In this document: positions 6,442 through 14,915 of the stretch, in pieces
How the letters are laid out: the number at the start of each line of letters is the position of its first letter
Numbering within the stretch: the first letter of the stretch is position 1
NCBI GenBank assembly: GCA_030149525.1
Contig: JASBRJ010000087.1
Span: 1-34,132, forward strand
DNA from: a bacterium
Lineage (GTDB): Bacteria; Vulcanimicrobiota; Xenobia; Xenobiales; JADMJV01
Reading direction: 5' to 3'
Length of the DNA stretch: 34,132 bases
Program-made: the position numbers and the translations under genes
Notes under the pieces: model-generated
Database searches by the model: none
What the model was told of the DNA's origin: nothing
The model's input: only the letters and a program-made list of their open reading frames with translations

Positions 6442-6473
6442 GGATTTCTAGAAACTTATCGAAAGGAAAAAAG

Positions 6474-6899
6474 ATGGCTAAGAAAGTTAAAGCCCTTATC
6501 AAGCTGCAGGTTCCCGCAGGGAAAGCAAATCCGGCTCCCCCGGTAGGTCCCGCACTCGGTCAACACGGGGTCAATATCATGGACTTCGTGAAGCAGTACA
6601 ATGAGCGTACCGCTGACCAGATGGGCATGATCGTACCCGTAGAGATCACGGTTTACGACGATCGTTCTTTTACTTTCATCACCAAGACGCCCCCGGCTAA
6701 GACCCTTCTTCTCAAAGAAACCGGTCTGCCTAAGGGATCCGGTGAGCCCAACACCCGTAAGGTGGGCAAAGTTACCAAAGAACAGATCCGTCGAGTCGCC
6801 GAGATCAAAATGCCCGACCTTAACGCCAACGACATCGATATGGCTATGCGCATTATCGAAGGTACCGCGCGTAGCATGGGTCTGGTCGTAACCGAGTAA
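6474..6899 (+). CDS. rplK: 50S ribosomal protein L11
   Basis: Binds the GTPase-associated centre of 23S rRNA and helps factor-dependent GTP hydrolysis. 141 residues, the standard length. Signatures: [29 protein letters not shown] at the N-terminus (proline-rich hinge of the thiostrepton-binding domain), TPPAKTLL, and the C-terminal rRNA-binding domain with [19 protein letters not shown] and GTARSMG. Ribosome site GAAAGGAAAA a few bases before the ATG. Precedes rplA by 82 bases, the conserved L11 operon order. Confidence 0.97.
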   Translation: MAKKVKALIKLQVPAGKANPAPPVGPALGQHGVNIMDFVKQYNERTADQMGMIVPVEITVYDDRSFTFITKTPPAKTLLLKETGLPKGSGEPNTRKVGKVTKEQIRRVAEIKMPDLNANDIDMAMRIIEGTARSMGLVVTE

Positions 6900-6911
6900 T
6901 CGGATTACATG

Positions 6912-6940
6912 ACCGTCGAGCATGGCTCGATGATTACGGT
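6912..6940 (+). promoter_or_regulatory. Candidate L1-binding or other regulatory hairpin before rplA
   Basis: ACCGT (6912-6916) pairs with ACGGT (6936-6940) and CGAGC (6917-6921) with GCTCG (6925-6929); the two helices are separated only on the 3' side by ATGATT, an asymmetric internal loop. Ribosomal protein L1 is known to repress its operon by binding a helix-asymmetric-loop-helix in mRNA, and the position fits, but the match is structural inference only. Confidence 0.35.
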
Positions 6941-6981
6941 GGAAGGTGCTGAGAAGCCCCGTTCGACCACTGGAGGTAAAA

Positions 6982-7689
6982 ATGGGAAAGAAAGATAAAA
7001 AGTATAAAGCTGCTCTCGAGCAGTTCAACCGCGAAGAGGCCTACGACATCTCCGATGCCGTAGAGACCGTTTGCAAGATTGCATTCGCAAAATTCGACGA
7101 GACCGTTGAGATTCACGTCAAACTGGGGATCGACCCTCGTAAAAGTGATCAAACGGTTCGAGGAACCACAGTTCTACCACACGGAACCGGTAAAACTCCT
7201 AAGGTGATCGTCTTCACCAAGGGCGACAAGATTAAGGCTGCCGAAGAAGCCGGCGCTGATATGGCCGGAGCTGAAGAGCTGATTCAAAAGGTCAAAGACG
7301 GGTTTTCCGACTTTGATATCGCCGTTGCCTCTCCTGATATGATGGGGGAAATCGGTAAAAACCTCGGTCGGATCCTTGGTCCCAAAATGCCGAACCCGCG
7401 TGCAGGTACCGTCGCTCCTGACCCCGCCAAAGCTGTATCGGAGCTGAAGTCCGGTAAGATCCAGTATCGTGCGGACAAGACCGGTATCGTTCACTGCCCT
7501 GTCGGTAAAGTGAGCTTCGGAACCGAGAAGATCGTCGAAAACCTCAAGGTCCTCCTTGAAGCGGTTGTCAAAGCCAAGCCATCTTCTTCTAAAGGTGTGT
7601 ACCTGAGAAGTATTGCCTTGACATCAACCATGGGTCCTTCTGTCAAGGTGGACACCCAAAAAGCCGCGGCCTTCGCCGGCGTCAAGTAA
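6982..7689 (+). CDS. rplA: 50S ribosomal protein L1
   Basis: Forms the mobile L1 stalk of the large subunit and usually also autoregulates its operon. 235 residues, typical length. Recognisable stretches: GIDPRKSDQTVRGTTVLPHGTG, GRILGPKMPNPRAGTV, VSELKSGKIQYRADKTGIVHCPVGK and the C-terminal TSTMGPSVKVD. The ATG at 6982 has GGAGG 5 bases upstream; an ATG at 6946 in frame adds a 12-residue tail that is not part of the family and lacks a site. Instead of rplJ and rplL, a transporter gene follows. Confidence 0.96.
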   Translation: MGKKDKKYKAALEQFNREEAYDISDAVETVCKIAFAKFDETVEIHVKLGIDPRKSDQTVRGTTVLPHGTGKTPKVIVFTKGDKIKAAEEAGADMAGAEELIQKVKDGFSDFDIAVASPDMMGEIGKNLGRILGPKMPNPRAGTVAPDPAKAVSELKSGKIQYRADKTGIVHCPVGKVSFGTEKIVENLKVLLEAVVKAKPSSSKGVYLRSIALTSTMGPSVKVDTQKAAAFAGVK

Positions 7690-7710
7690 AGTATACAGGT
7701 CGTCAACGAC

Positions 7711-9228
7711 TTGAAGAGCTCCCTCTCAAGAATTCCATTCTGGTTGGGGCTCTTTTTGTTTTTTATCGTCCTGATGGCCCCCACTCCATCAGGTATGTCG
7801 CTTTTAGCTCAGCGCACCGCCGCCGTGGCTATTTTGATGGCGTCCTGGTGGATAGGGGAGGCCCTTCCCATTCCTTGCACGGCTCTCTTACCACTGGTTC
7901 TTTTTCCCATCTTTGGCGTTTTGCCCGCCTCCGAGGTCTCCAAAGATTACGGGAATCAGAACATTTTTCTTTTTATGGGCGGTCTCTTTATGGCTATGGC
8001 CATGCAGAGATGGAATCTTCACAGGCGGATAGCCCTCACCATCATGACCCGAGTTCCGCGCAAACCGGCCGCCATTGTAGCGGGGTTTATGGTGGCGACA
8101 GCCGGGATTTCCATGTGGATTTCCGACACGGCGACCGTGATGCTCATGATGCCCATCGGGGTTGCCGTCATTATGCAGGTGGAAGGGCTCAACGCCGATG
8201 AAGAGCCCCAGCCTTCACCGTTCGGAGCGGCGCTGATGTTGGGTATAGCCTACGCCGGAGTCATCGGTGGAATCGGCACTCTCGTGGGCACTCCCCCCAA
8301 TCTTGTCTTTGCCGGAACCTACGAAACCCTGGTTCCTAACGGTCAAACAATCGGATTTGCCCGCTGGATGATTGTGGGCACCTCGGTGACCGTTCTCATG
8401 CTTCCAGTGACCTGGTTCTATCTGACTCGTTTCGCCTTTAAGCTCGACTCAGGCGATGAGGGTGAGATGCTCGACCTTGAGGTTCTCAAGTCGGAAAAAG
8501 AGAAACTCGGCCCCATGAAGACTGGGGAGAAGATCTCATTTGCGGTCTTTCTCTCGGCGGCTGCTCTCTGGTTGACTCGGGGAGAATTTCACAACGGAAA
8601 GATGGCCTCTCCCGGCTGGGGTGGGCTTTTAGAGAATCCTGAGATGGTCTCCGATAGTACGGTCTCCATCGCGGCTGCTCTTCTTCTTTTCGTTCTAAGG
8701 GCAAAGAATCCCAACGGAGAGGGAGTCGGTCCGGTGTTGGACTGGGATTGGGCCAAGCGAATCCCTTGGAGAGTTCTGTTGCTGTTCGGCGGGGGCTTTG
8801 CTCTGGCTCACGCCTTTCAAGAATCCGGATTGTCGGAGTGGGTGGGAACTCGAATTACCTTTCTGTCTTCGCTTCCACCTGTGGCCATGATAGCCGTGGT
8901 CTGTTTTCTGATGACTTTCATGACAGAGGTGACCAGTAATACCGCTACAACGACGGTTCTGATGCCGGTTTTGGCCACAGCCGGTCAAAGTATGGGGATC
9001 GATCCGCTTTTGCTTATGATGCCGGCCGCTATGTCGGCCTCCTGCGCTTTCATGCTTCCTGTGGCAACACCCGGTAACGCGATTGTTTTCGGCAGCGGCT
9101 TCCTCTCATTGAAACAGATGGCCCGGGCCGGTTTTGTGCTGAACATCATCGGGAGCATTATCATCACCATCGTCATGGTTGTGGTCGCTGTACCGGTTTT
9201 TGAGTTGAGTCTCAGCGGTGTGAACTAG
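7711..9228 (+). CDS. DASS (SLC13) family sodium:anion symporter
   Basis: Inner-membrane transporter of the divalent anion:sodium symporter family, which carries dicarboxylates, citrate or sulfate. 505 residues, many hydrophobic segments. The inverted-repeat signatures are both present: a first SDT (residues 138-140, in MWISDTATVMLMMP) and a second SNT (409-411, in VTSNTATTTVLMP), plus GTPPNLVF (193-200) and PIPCTALLPLVLFP near residue 55. The first SNT motif reads SDT, as in some eukaryotic and bacterial relatives. The start is uncertain: TTG at 7711 includes the first membrane helix but lies in a terminator stem and has no strong ribosome site; ATG at 7774 would cut into that helix. Substrate cannot be told from sequence. 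Convergent with the receiver gene 8 bases away. Confidence 0.88.
   Translation: MKSSLSRIPFWLGLFLFFIVLMAPTPSGMSLLAQRTAAVAILMASWWIGEALPIPCTALLPLVLFPIFGVLPASEVSKDYGNQNIFLFMGGLFMAMAMQRWNLHRRIALTIMTRVPRKPAAIVAGFMVATAGISMWISDTATVMLMMPIGVAVIMQVEGLNADEEPQPSPFGAALMLGIAYAGVIGGIGTLVGTPPNLVFAGTYETLVPNGQTIGFARWMIVGTSVTVLMLPVTWFYLTRFAFKLDSGDEGEMLDLEVLKSEKEKLGPMKTGEKISFAVFLSAAALWLTRGEFHNGKMASPGWGGLLENPEMVSDSTVSIAAALLLFVLRAKNPNGEGVGPVLDWDWAKRIPWRVLLLFGGGFALAHAFQESGLSEWVGTRITFLSSLPPVAMIAVVCFLMTFMTEVTSNTATTTVLMPVLATAGQSMGIDPLLLMMPAAMSASCAFMLPVATPGNAIVFGSGFLSLKQMARAGFVLNIIGSIIITIVMVVVAVPVFELSLSGVN
7714..7764 (+). terminator. Terminator of the ribosomal protein operon, overlapping the next gene
   Basis: AAGAGCTCC (7714-7722) pairs with GGGGCTCTT (7746-7754; one G-T pair), and inside it AGAAT (7729-7733) pairs with ATTCT (7737-7741). 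The stem is followed by TTTTTG and TTTTTT. The whole structure lies within the first 18 codons of the following transporter frame. Confidence 0.7.
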
Positions 9229-9236
9229 TGGTTTGT

Positions 9237-9668
9237 TCACTGACTGAGCACTTTTCGGAGGACCCTTTGAACATCAGAAACCATAAACGGCTTTCTCAAC
9301 TGCCCACTGAATCCTAGAACGCTATAATTTCGATCTTCGGAATAATCGCTTGCCAAGATCGCTCGCGTTTTCGGGTTAAGCTTTTTCAACTCGCGGAGAA
9401 CCTCTAGTCCGCCCATGTCTCCAGGCGCTGTAAGGTCCAGGATGACGGCATCAAAAGGCTCGTCACTTTCTTGGGCATGACGAAACCGAGCCAAAGTTTC
9501 TACCCCGGAGGTTGAAACTTCACTTTCGTATCCCAGTTTGTCGAGCAGGCGGGCAGTCACGCGGAGTATCATAGGCTCGTCATCGAGAACCAGAATGCGT
9601 CTAGAGGGAGGGCCGTAGTCTTGGGTTCTCCTGTCATTACAAGCTTCTATTTTGTTGCTGATCTGCAA
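9237..9668 (-). CDS. Stand-alone response-regulator receiver protein
   Basis: Single CheY-like receiver domain with no output domain, 143 residues from the TTG at 9668. Phosphorylation residues are all present: Asp29-Asp30 (VLDDEP), phosphoacceptor Asp78 (VILDLTAPGDMGG), Ser107 (ILASDYSED) and Lys126 (LRKPF). Sequence style (PGDMGGLEVLREL, LASDYSED) resembles the receiver domains at the ends of hybrid PAS histidine kinases. The TTG start is preferred for its GTGGAGGT ribosome site 5 bases upstream; an ATG at 9713 has GGAAGG only 2 bases away. No kinase gene lies nearby, so its partner is unknown. It is divergent from the efflux operon, whose control region lies about 170 bases away. Confidence 0.85.
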   Translation of the reverse strand: MQISNKIEACNDRRTQDYGPPSRRILVLDDEPMILRVTARLLDKLGYESEVSTSGVETLARFRHAQESDEPFDAVILDLTAPGDMGGLEVLRELKKLNPKTRAILASDYSEDRNYSVLGFSGQLRKPFMVSDVQRVLRKVLSQ

Positions 9669-9835
9669 ATGTGACCTCCACGTCATCTGCTTGTCTGCCT
9701 TGAGAACTCTCATGGCCTTCCAGCGACTTGCAGCAATACCTGACCCATTTATGATTCAATCAGTTTGGGGAAGAGTCGTCTATGGTTTGAAACTACCTCG
9801 CAAAGCCGCGTTCTACTTATCCCGGAGGATAATTC

Positions 9836-9869
9836 TTTACAATTTTACAGAATTGTGTAAGATTGTAAA
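9836..9869 (+). promoter_or_regulatory. Large palindromic operator of the RND efflux operon
   Basis: A 34-base near-perfect palindrome centred at 9852.5: left arm TTTACAATTTTACAGAA, right arm TTGTGTAAGATTGTAAA, with 15 of 17 positions complementary. It overlaps plausible promoter boxes (TTTACA 9836-9841, 16-base spacer, TAAGAT 9858-9863). A related 34-base element sits at the start of the tetR gene at 14882-14915 (first 15 bases 14/15 identical), so this is very likely the TetR operator. Confidence 0.75.
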
Positions 9870-9897
9870 AATGCAAACGAGACCCAGGAGAGACAGC

Positions 9898-11238
9898 ATG
9901 AAAAACAGACGGAGAGGAATCTCTGCTTGGGCAGTTGTGGTTGGGTCGATTATCTTCTGCTTGGCCGCCTACTTTGTGGTGAGATGGCAGACTAGGGGAC
10001 CCGAGTCGGAGACAAAACAGGAGGTTCAACCCGCTGTAACGGTGGGAGTGGAGACCTTGAAGTCCGAGTCTTTGAGAAGGATCCGTGAAATGACCGGAAC
10101 TATCAAAGCGAAGAATCCCATAGCTGTGAGTGCCGAATCCAACGGGTTGAGAGTCTCCGACATCCTGGTCGAGGAGGGGGACAGTGTAGCCTCTGGTCAG
10201 GTATTGGCTCGATTAGACCCTTCCAGTTTAGCTGCCCGGAGGCGGCAACTGGAGGCTCGACTCCAACAACAACGAGCCTCACTCTCAAAGACAGTCTCGC
10301 CAAATCGACCGCTTGAGACGGCTCAGCTCAGGTCTTCATTGGAGGAGGCTCTGACTCAGATAACGGTGGAAAAAGCGAATCTTCAGGTCGCTCAGGCGGC
10401 TCTCCAGGACGCCGCAGCGAATCTGGAGCGATACCAGGCTCTCTATAAGAGTGGAGCGATCCCTAAGACGGAAGCAGAAAGCCGACGACTGGAGTATCTG
10501 CGCCAGAAAGGGAATGTCGAGGTCGCAAAAGATCGCGTCGCAGCTGCTCGGGCGGGCGCCCGGCAGGCTGAGCAACGACTTCAATTGGCCAATCAGGGTG
10601 GTCGCACCGAAGACGTGACTATCGCCCAGGCCCAGATCGATGAGTTACAGGGTCAGCTGGAAGAACTACAGATCCAAATTGACCAGGCCACTATTCGCGC
10701 CCCCAGAGCGGGTCTGGTGAGCCGGAAGAATGTCGAGTTGGGACAGGTTGTCACTCCTGGGACCGTCCTTTTCGAGATGGTCCAGAACGGAGAACTCGAG
10801 TTGCGGGCAACCGTTCCGGCCACCGACATCGGTCAAATCGAGATAGGCCAGGCGGCTACCGTCACAAGCGGGAGCCTCAAAGCCGAGGGTCGGGTGTGGA
10901 AAATCTCACCTCAGGTGGATGAGGAGACCCGCAACGCCGAGGTGCGAATCGAGCTTCCCAACTCCAGCGGTTTTCGCCCGGGGATGTTTGCCGATGCGCG
11001 CATCCCCCTGGAATTTCCACCCGCTCCTCTGGCGCCGCAAAAGGCTATTTTTGGGGAGAGCCCCGATTATTACGTCTTCCTTCTCCAAGAGGATCAGACG
11101 GTGGAGAAAGCCTCCGTCTCATTGGGTCCGAAGAGCGAAGGTAAAGTGGCTATCGTCAAAGGCGTGAGGCCAGGCCAAAAACTTGTGGTCGAAGGCGGCG
11201 GGTTTCTCCGTGACGGTGACAAGGTGGCCTTGCCTTGA
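9898..11238 (+). CDS. RND efflux pump periplasmic adaptor (HlyD/AcrA family)
   Basis: Membrane fusion protein linking an inner-membrane RND pump to an outer-membrane channel. 446 residues: N-terminal anchor helix (about residues 8-27), lipoyl half-motif IAVSAESNGLRVSDILVEEGDSV, a long coiled-coil hairpin (roughly 95-255, rich in Gln/Glu/Ala/Arg), second lipoyl half TIRAPRAGLVSRKNVELGQVV, then beta-barrel and membrane-proximal domains. ATG 9898 is chosen for its AGGAGAG site at 5 bases; ATG 9871 lacks one, and the frame remains open upstream through the operator. It overlaps the pump gene by 4 bases. The operator at 9836-9869 controls it. No TolC-like gene is in the window. Confidence 0.9.
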   Translation: MKNRRRGISAWAVVVGSIIFCLAAYFVVRWQTRGPESETKQEVQPAVTVGVETLKSESLRRIREMTGTIKAKNPIAVSAESNGLRVSDILVEEGDSVASGQVLARLDPSSLAARRRQLEARLQQQRASLSKTVSPNRPLETAQLRSSLEEALTQITVEKANLQVAQAALQDAAANLERYQALYKSGAIPKTEAESRRLEYLRQKGNVEVAKDRVAAARAGARQAEQRLQLANQGGRTEDVTIAQAQIDELQGQLEELQIQIDQATIRAPRAGLVSRKNVELGQVVTPGTVLFEMVQNGELELRATVPATDIGQIEIGQAATVTSGSLKAEGRVWKISPQVDEETRNAEVRIELPNSSGFRPGMFADARIPLEFPPAPLAPQKAIFGESPDYYVFLLQEDQTVEKASVSLGPKSEGKVAIVKGVRPGQKLVVEGGGFLRDGDKVALP

Positions 11239-14200
11239 AAATTTCAGCTTGGGCCATTCGCAATCCCATCCCCCCGATTGTTCTCTTCGTTCTTCTTACC
11301 CTGGGTGGCCTCTTTAGTTTTGGAGCGCTGGGAATCGATGAGAACCCGGATGTAGATATTCCCATCGTCACGGTGTCGGTCGCTCAACTCGGTGCGGCCC
11401 CCTCCGAGATGGAGGTTCAGATCACCCGACGAGTTGAGGACGCGGTGGCCGGTGTCGGCAATGTCGAACACATCACCTCCGTTGTGAGTGAGGGCCTCTC
11501 CGTCACGAATATAGAGTTTGCACTAGGAGTCGACACAGATCGTGCTGTCAACGATGTGCGCGATGCGGTGACCCGTATTCGTCAGGACTTGCCCGCAAGT
11601 ATCACAGAGCCCAACGTCAGTCGATTGGATTTCATAGGCGGACCTTTCGCCACTTACACGGTTTCTAATCCGAACTTGTCGGTTGAGCAATTGAGTTGGT
11701 TGGTCGACAATGATATCGCCCGCCAGCTTCTCTCGGTCCAAGGAATCGGCCAGGTTCAGCGTTCAGGGGGAGTGGAGAGGCAGATCACCGTCTTTTTAGA
11801 CCGGAGTCGGATCGAAGGGGTGGGCCTCACCGTCGACGAGGTGAATACTCAACTCCGTCAGTCGAATCTCGACCTCCCCGGTGGAAAGGGTGAGTTAGGC
11901 GAGAGTCAGCAATCTATCCGAACTCTAGGTTCACGAAAGACGCTGGAAGAACTAAAAAAGATCCCTATCACCTTACCGAATCGTCGCGGCACCGTGAATT
12001 TGTCCAGTCTTGCCGAGGTGGAGGATTCCACGGCCGAGCCAACCCAAATGGCTCTCCTCAACGGTCGTCCGGTCGTTGCTTTCTCCTTGGTGCGAAGTAC
12101 CGGCTCCAGCATGGTGGAAGCTCAGGAGGAGGCCGAGAAAAAGATCGAGGAGCTTCTGAGCTCAAAGCAACTCCCCCCGAACACATCGATCGAGCGAGTG
12201 AGGACTCGCGCTCGCTTTGTGGAGGAGTCCTATTTCGCGAGTATTGAACATCTTTTCTTGGGCGCTCTTCTGGCCATGATTGTGATTTGGGTCGCCCTGA
12301 AAGACTTTCGGGCGGCCGCCATCTCTGCCACGGCGATGCCGCTTTCCATGATCCCCACTTTTCTCGTCATGAAAGCCCTCGGCTTCACTCTCAACAATAT
12401 GAGTCTTCTCGGACTGGCGCTCGTGATCGGGATCCTGGTCGACGACGCTATCGTGGAAGTGGAGAACATCGTTCGCCATATTCAGATGGGCAAGACTCCT
12501 TGGAAAGCCTCGCTTGAGGCTGCCGATGAGATTGGTCTGGCTGTGGTGGGTACCACCTTCAGTATCGTGGCGGTTTTTGTCCCAGTGGCCTTTATGGGTG
12601 GAATACCGGGTCAGTTCTTCAAGCAGTTCGGTATCACCGTTTCCGTCGCCGTGCTCTTCTCGCTTCTGGTGGCTCGATTGATCACGCCCATGATGTGCGC
12701 TTACTTTCTTAAGCGCCCGCCTCATGACGAGGAGGATAGCTTCTTCATGCGGCTGTACGACCGCGCCTTGCGTTGGTCTTTGAGTCATCGTTTGGCAACC
12801 TCCGTGATGGCTCTGCTCTTCTTCATTTTTGGGCTAAGTCTATTTCCCTTAATGCCTCGAAGCTTGATCTCCCAGGTCGATAGGGGAGAGGTGACCCTCT
12901 CTGTTGAGCTTGAGCCGGGGACTCCTCTGGAGCGCACCACCGAGGTTGCGAGAACATTGTCGGAACTGTTGGGCAAAGAGGATGGAGTGTCGGCCGTCTT
13001 CGCCTCCATCGGAACGACCTCTTCCGGCGGAGCAGTCGGGGCCGCCAACGCGGCGGGAGTGAACAAGGCTACTCTTTACGGCGTGCTCAAGCCTCGAAGT
13101 GAGCGGGAACTTTCTCAACAAGAAATCGAAAAGAAGCTGCGTCCTCTGACTCAAACCATACCTGGGGCTAGAGCCCGATTCGGTTCCCTGGAAGGGTTCT
13201 CAGGAGGGATTACGATTCTGTTCGCCTCCCAAAATCCGGAGGCCTTAACCGACTTTTCCGAAGAGATCACAGCCGCTATGCGCAATATGTCGATTCTTTA
13301 CGACGTGAAATCGTCAGCCGCTCTGGCCCGCCCCGAACTCCTGGTGAAGCCTGATCCTGAGCGGGCAGCTCAACTCGGTGTTACGGTAGCCTCTCTGGCT
13401 CGGACCGCGCAACTGGCGACTATTGGCGATCAAGAGCAGAATCTGGCCAAGTTTGATCTCACCGATCGGCAGGTGGATATCAGAGTTCAGTTAGCTCCTG
13501 AGGCTCGCACGGATCTTGAGCAGATCGAAATGGTAAAGGTGCCCAGCAATCTTGGTCGCCCGATTGCGCTCCGAAACGTGGCCAAGGTCGAGCAGGGTTT
13601 TGGGCCTTCCCAAATCGACAGATACGACCGCCAACGACAGGTGAAGATCGAGGCCAATCTGGCCGAAGGGGTGACTCTAGGACAGGCCCTTGAGGCCATT
13701 CGCGCTCTCCCTGAATATAAGCAGATGCCGCCCTCGGTGTCGGAGTCTCCCACAGGTGATGTGGAAATCCAGGAGGATGTCTTCTCCGGTTTCTTCTTCG
13801 CCATGGGATCGGCGGTCGTCTTGATATACGCCGTCCTGGTTCTGCTCTATAGCGATTTCTTCCACCCCCTTACCATCATGTTGAGCTTGCCGCTGTCCAT
13901 CGGAGGGGCTTTGGTTGCCCTGGTCGTGACTCAAGAGCCTCTCGGACTGTACGCTCTTATCGGAATCGTCATGTTGATGGGCCTGGCCATCAAAAACTCC
14001 ATTCTTCTAGTCGATTACTGTTTGCAGGAAGAGGAGAAGGGGGTGCCTCGAGAGGAGGCGGTTCGGCAGTCTGGTCGTGCCCGCATGCGCCCTATCCTGA
14101 TGACGACGGTGGCCATGATTGCCGGCATGTTGCCTATCGCGCTGGGAATTGGAGCAGGAGCAGAGATTCGGAAAGCCATGGCCATTGCCGTGATCGGAGG

Positions 14201-14324
14201 TCTCGTGACTTCGACACTTCTTACGCTGCTGGTCGTGCCGGTTGTCCACACCTTCATTGATGATCTTGAGAAGTTTGTCTTTCGATTTGGTCTTAACACC
14301 CTCAAGGCGAGGGAGGATGACTGA
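11235..14324 (+). CDS. RND efflux transporter, HAE-1/AcrB-like
   Basis: Proton-driven inner-membrane pump, 1029 residues, the standard size for the hydrophobe/amphiphile efflux family. N-terminal helix ISAWAIRNPIPPIVLFVLL, two large periplasmic loops (about 32-335 and 550-850), and two blocks of membrane helices. The proton-relay Asp pair is Asp403-Asp404 in TM4 (VIGILVDDAIVEVEN); the C-terminal block holds RMRPILMTTVAMIAGMLP. Start is TTG at 11235, overlapping the adaptor stop by 4 bases, a sign of translational coupling. Its last 23 bases overlap the convergent tetR gene. Substrate unknown; AcrB/CusA-type metal Met clusters were not looked for in detail. Confidence 0.94.
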   Translation: MKISAWAIRNPIPPIVLFVLLTLGGLFSFGALGIDENPDVDIPIVTVSVAQLGAAPSEMEVQITRRVEDAVAGVGNVEHITSVVSEGLSVTNIEFALGVDTDRAVNDVRDAVTRIRQDLPASITEPNVSRLDFIGGPFATYTVSNPNLSVEQLSWLVDNDIARQLLSVQGIGQVQRSGGVERQITVFLDRSRIEGVGLTVDEVNTQLRQSNLDLPGGKGELGESQQSIRTLGSRKTLEELKKIPITLPNRRGTVNLSSLAEVEDSTAEPTQMALLNGRPVVAFSLVRSTGSSMVEAQEEAEKKIEELLSSKQLPPNTSIERVRTRARFVEESYFASIEHLFLGALLAMIVIWVALKDFRAAAISATAMPLSMIPTFLVMKALGFTLNNMSLLGLALVIGILVDDAIVEVENIVRHIQMGKTPWKASLEAADEIGLAVVGTTFSIVAVFVPVAFMGGIPGQFFKQFGITVSVAVLFSLLVARLITPMMCAYFLKRPPHDEEDSFFMRLYDRALRWSLSHRLATSVMALLFFIFGLSLFPLMPRSLISQVDRGEVTLSVELEPGTPLERTTEVARTLSELLGKEDGVSAVFASIGTTSSGGAVGAANAAGVNKATLYGVLKPRSERELSQQEIEKKLRPLTQTIPGARARFGSLEGFSGGITILFASQNPEALTDFSEEITAAMRNMSILYDVKSSAALARPELLVKPDPERAAQLGVTVASLARTAQLATIGDQEQNLAKFDLTDRQVDIRVQLAPEARTDLEQIEMVKVPSNLGRPIALRNVAKVEQGFGPSQIDRYDRQRQVKIEANLAEGVTLGQALEAIRALPEYKQMPPSVSESPTGDVEIQEDVFSGFFFAMGSAVVLIYAVLVLLYSDFFHPLTIMLSLPLSIGGALVALVVTQEPLGLYALIGIVMLMGLAIKNSILLVDYCLQEEEKGVPREEAVRQSGRARMRPILMTTVAMIAGMLPIALGIGAGAEIRKAMAIAVIGGLVTSTLLTLLVVPVVHTFIDDLEKFVFRFGLNTLKAREDD

Positions 14325-14880
14325 GGGCAAGGCAGGTCAGGTTCACCAGGCCCTTGATGCGAATTTGCAGTTCTTCGATACTCTCCGATTTGTCTTTGAT
14401 ACCGTGGACGGAATTCAGAAGGACACGGGCCAGCACAGCGTGGGACATGCCCGTTTGTTGAAGGCGGGCTTGATCACAACGTTCCAGAAGCTTGGTGAGC
14501 GAGGAATGAAATCGTTCGGAGGCAGAGAGCAAGGATTCTCGGATCCTGTCGTCTTGTAGCTCGAAAAGGTCTTTGTAGAACGTTGTTCCGCTCATCTGTT
14601 CATAAGGTCGGAGAACGGCGATTTCAAAGAAAATCATAAGGATTTCAAAGAGGTCGTCTTTTTTCTGGGTCCGTTGTCGGATTTCGGCAAGGAGCTTGTC
14701 GGCGTAGTAGTCCATCACGGCCGCAAAAATCTGTTCCTTACCCTCATACATGGCATAGAGAGTTGGACGAGAGACATGCGATTCGCGGGCGATATCCACT
14801 AAGGTCGTTCGCCGAAAACCAAAATGGAGGAAGAGTTTCTGTGCCGACTCCAGGACTCTTTGGCGCTTCGTCTTGCCCAT
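14302..14880 (-). CDS. TetR/AcrR family transcriptional repressor
   Basis: 192-residue repressor with an N-terminal TetR helix-turn-helix: RVLESAQKLFLHFGFRRTTLVDIARESHVSRPTLYAMYEGKEQIF (residues 8-52), then an all-helical ligand/dimer domain. ATG at 14880 gives the classical TetR start. An upstream TTG at 14955 in frame would add 25 residues. There is no ribosome site before 14880, and TTGACA (14910-14915 on the minus strand) with TAAAAA 16 bases later suggests a nearly leaderless transcript. The operator-like element 14882-14915 covers these boxes, so autorepression is expected. Convergent with the pump gene; the shared operator type at 9836 makes it the likely local repressor of that operon. 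Confidence 0.9.
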   Translation of the reverse strand: MGKTKRQRVLESAQKLFLHFGFRRTTLVDIARESHVSRPTLYAMYEGKEQIFAAVMDYYADKLLAEIRQRTQKKDDLFEILMIFFEIAVLRPYEQMSGTTFYKDLFELQDDRIRESLLSASERFHSSLTKLLERCDQARLQQTGMSHAVLARVLLNSVHGIKDKSESIEELQIRIKGLVNLTCLALSHPPSP

Positions 14881-14881
14881 A

Positions 14882-14915
14882 TTTACATTTTTACAGCAAG
14901 TGAAAGAAATGTCAA
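14882..14915 (-). promoter_or_regulatory. tetR promoter/operator
   Basis: TTTACATTTTTACAG at 14882-14896 matches TTTACAATTTTACAG of the pump operator at 14 of 15 positions. The outer arms TTTACATTT / AAATGTCAA are 8/9 complementary and span 34 bases like the other site, while the inner part is poorly symmetric, suggesting weaker binding. On the minus strand it includes TTGACA and, 16 bases on, TAAAAA. Confidence 0.6.
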
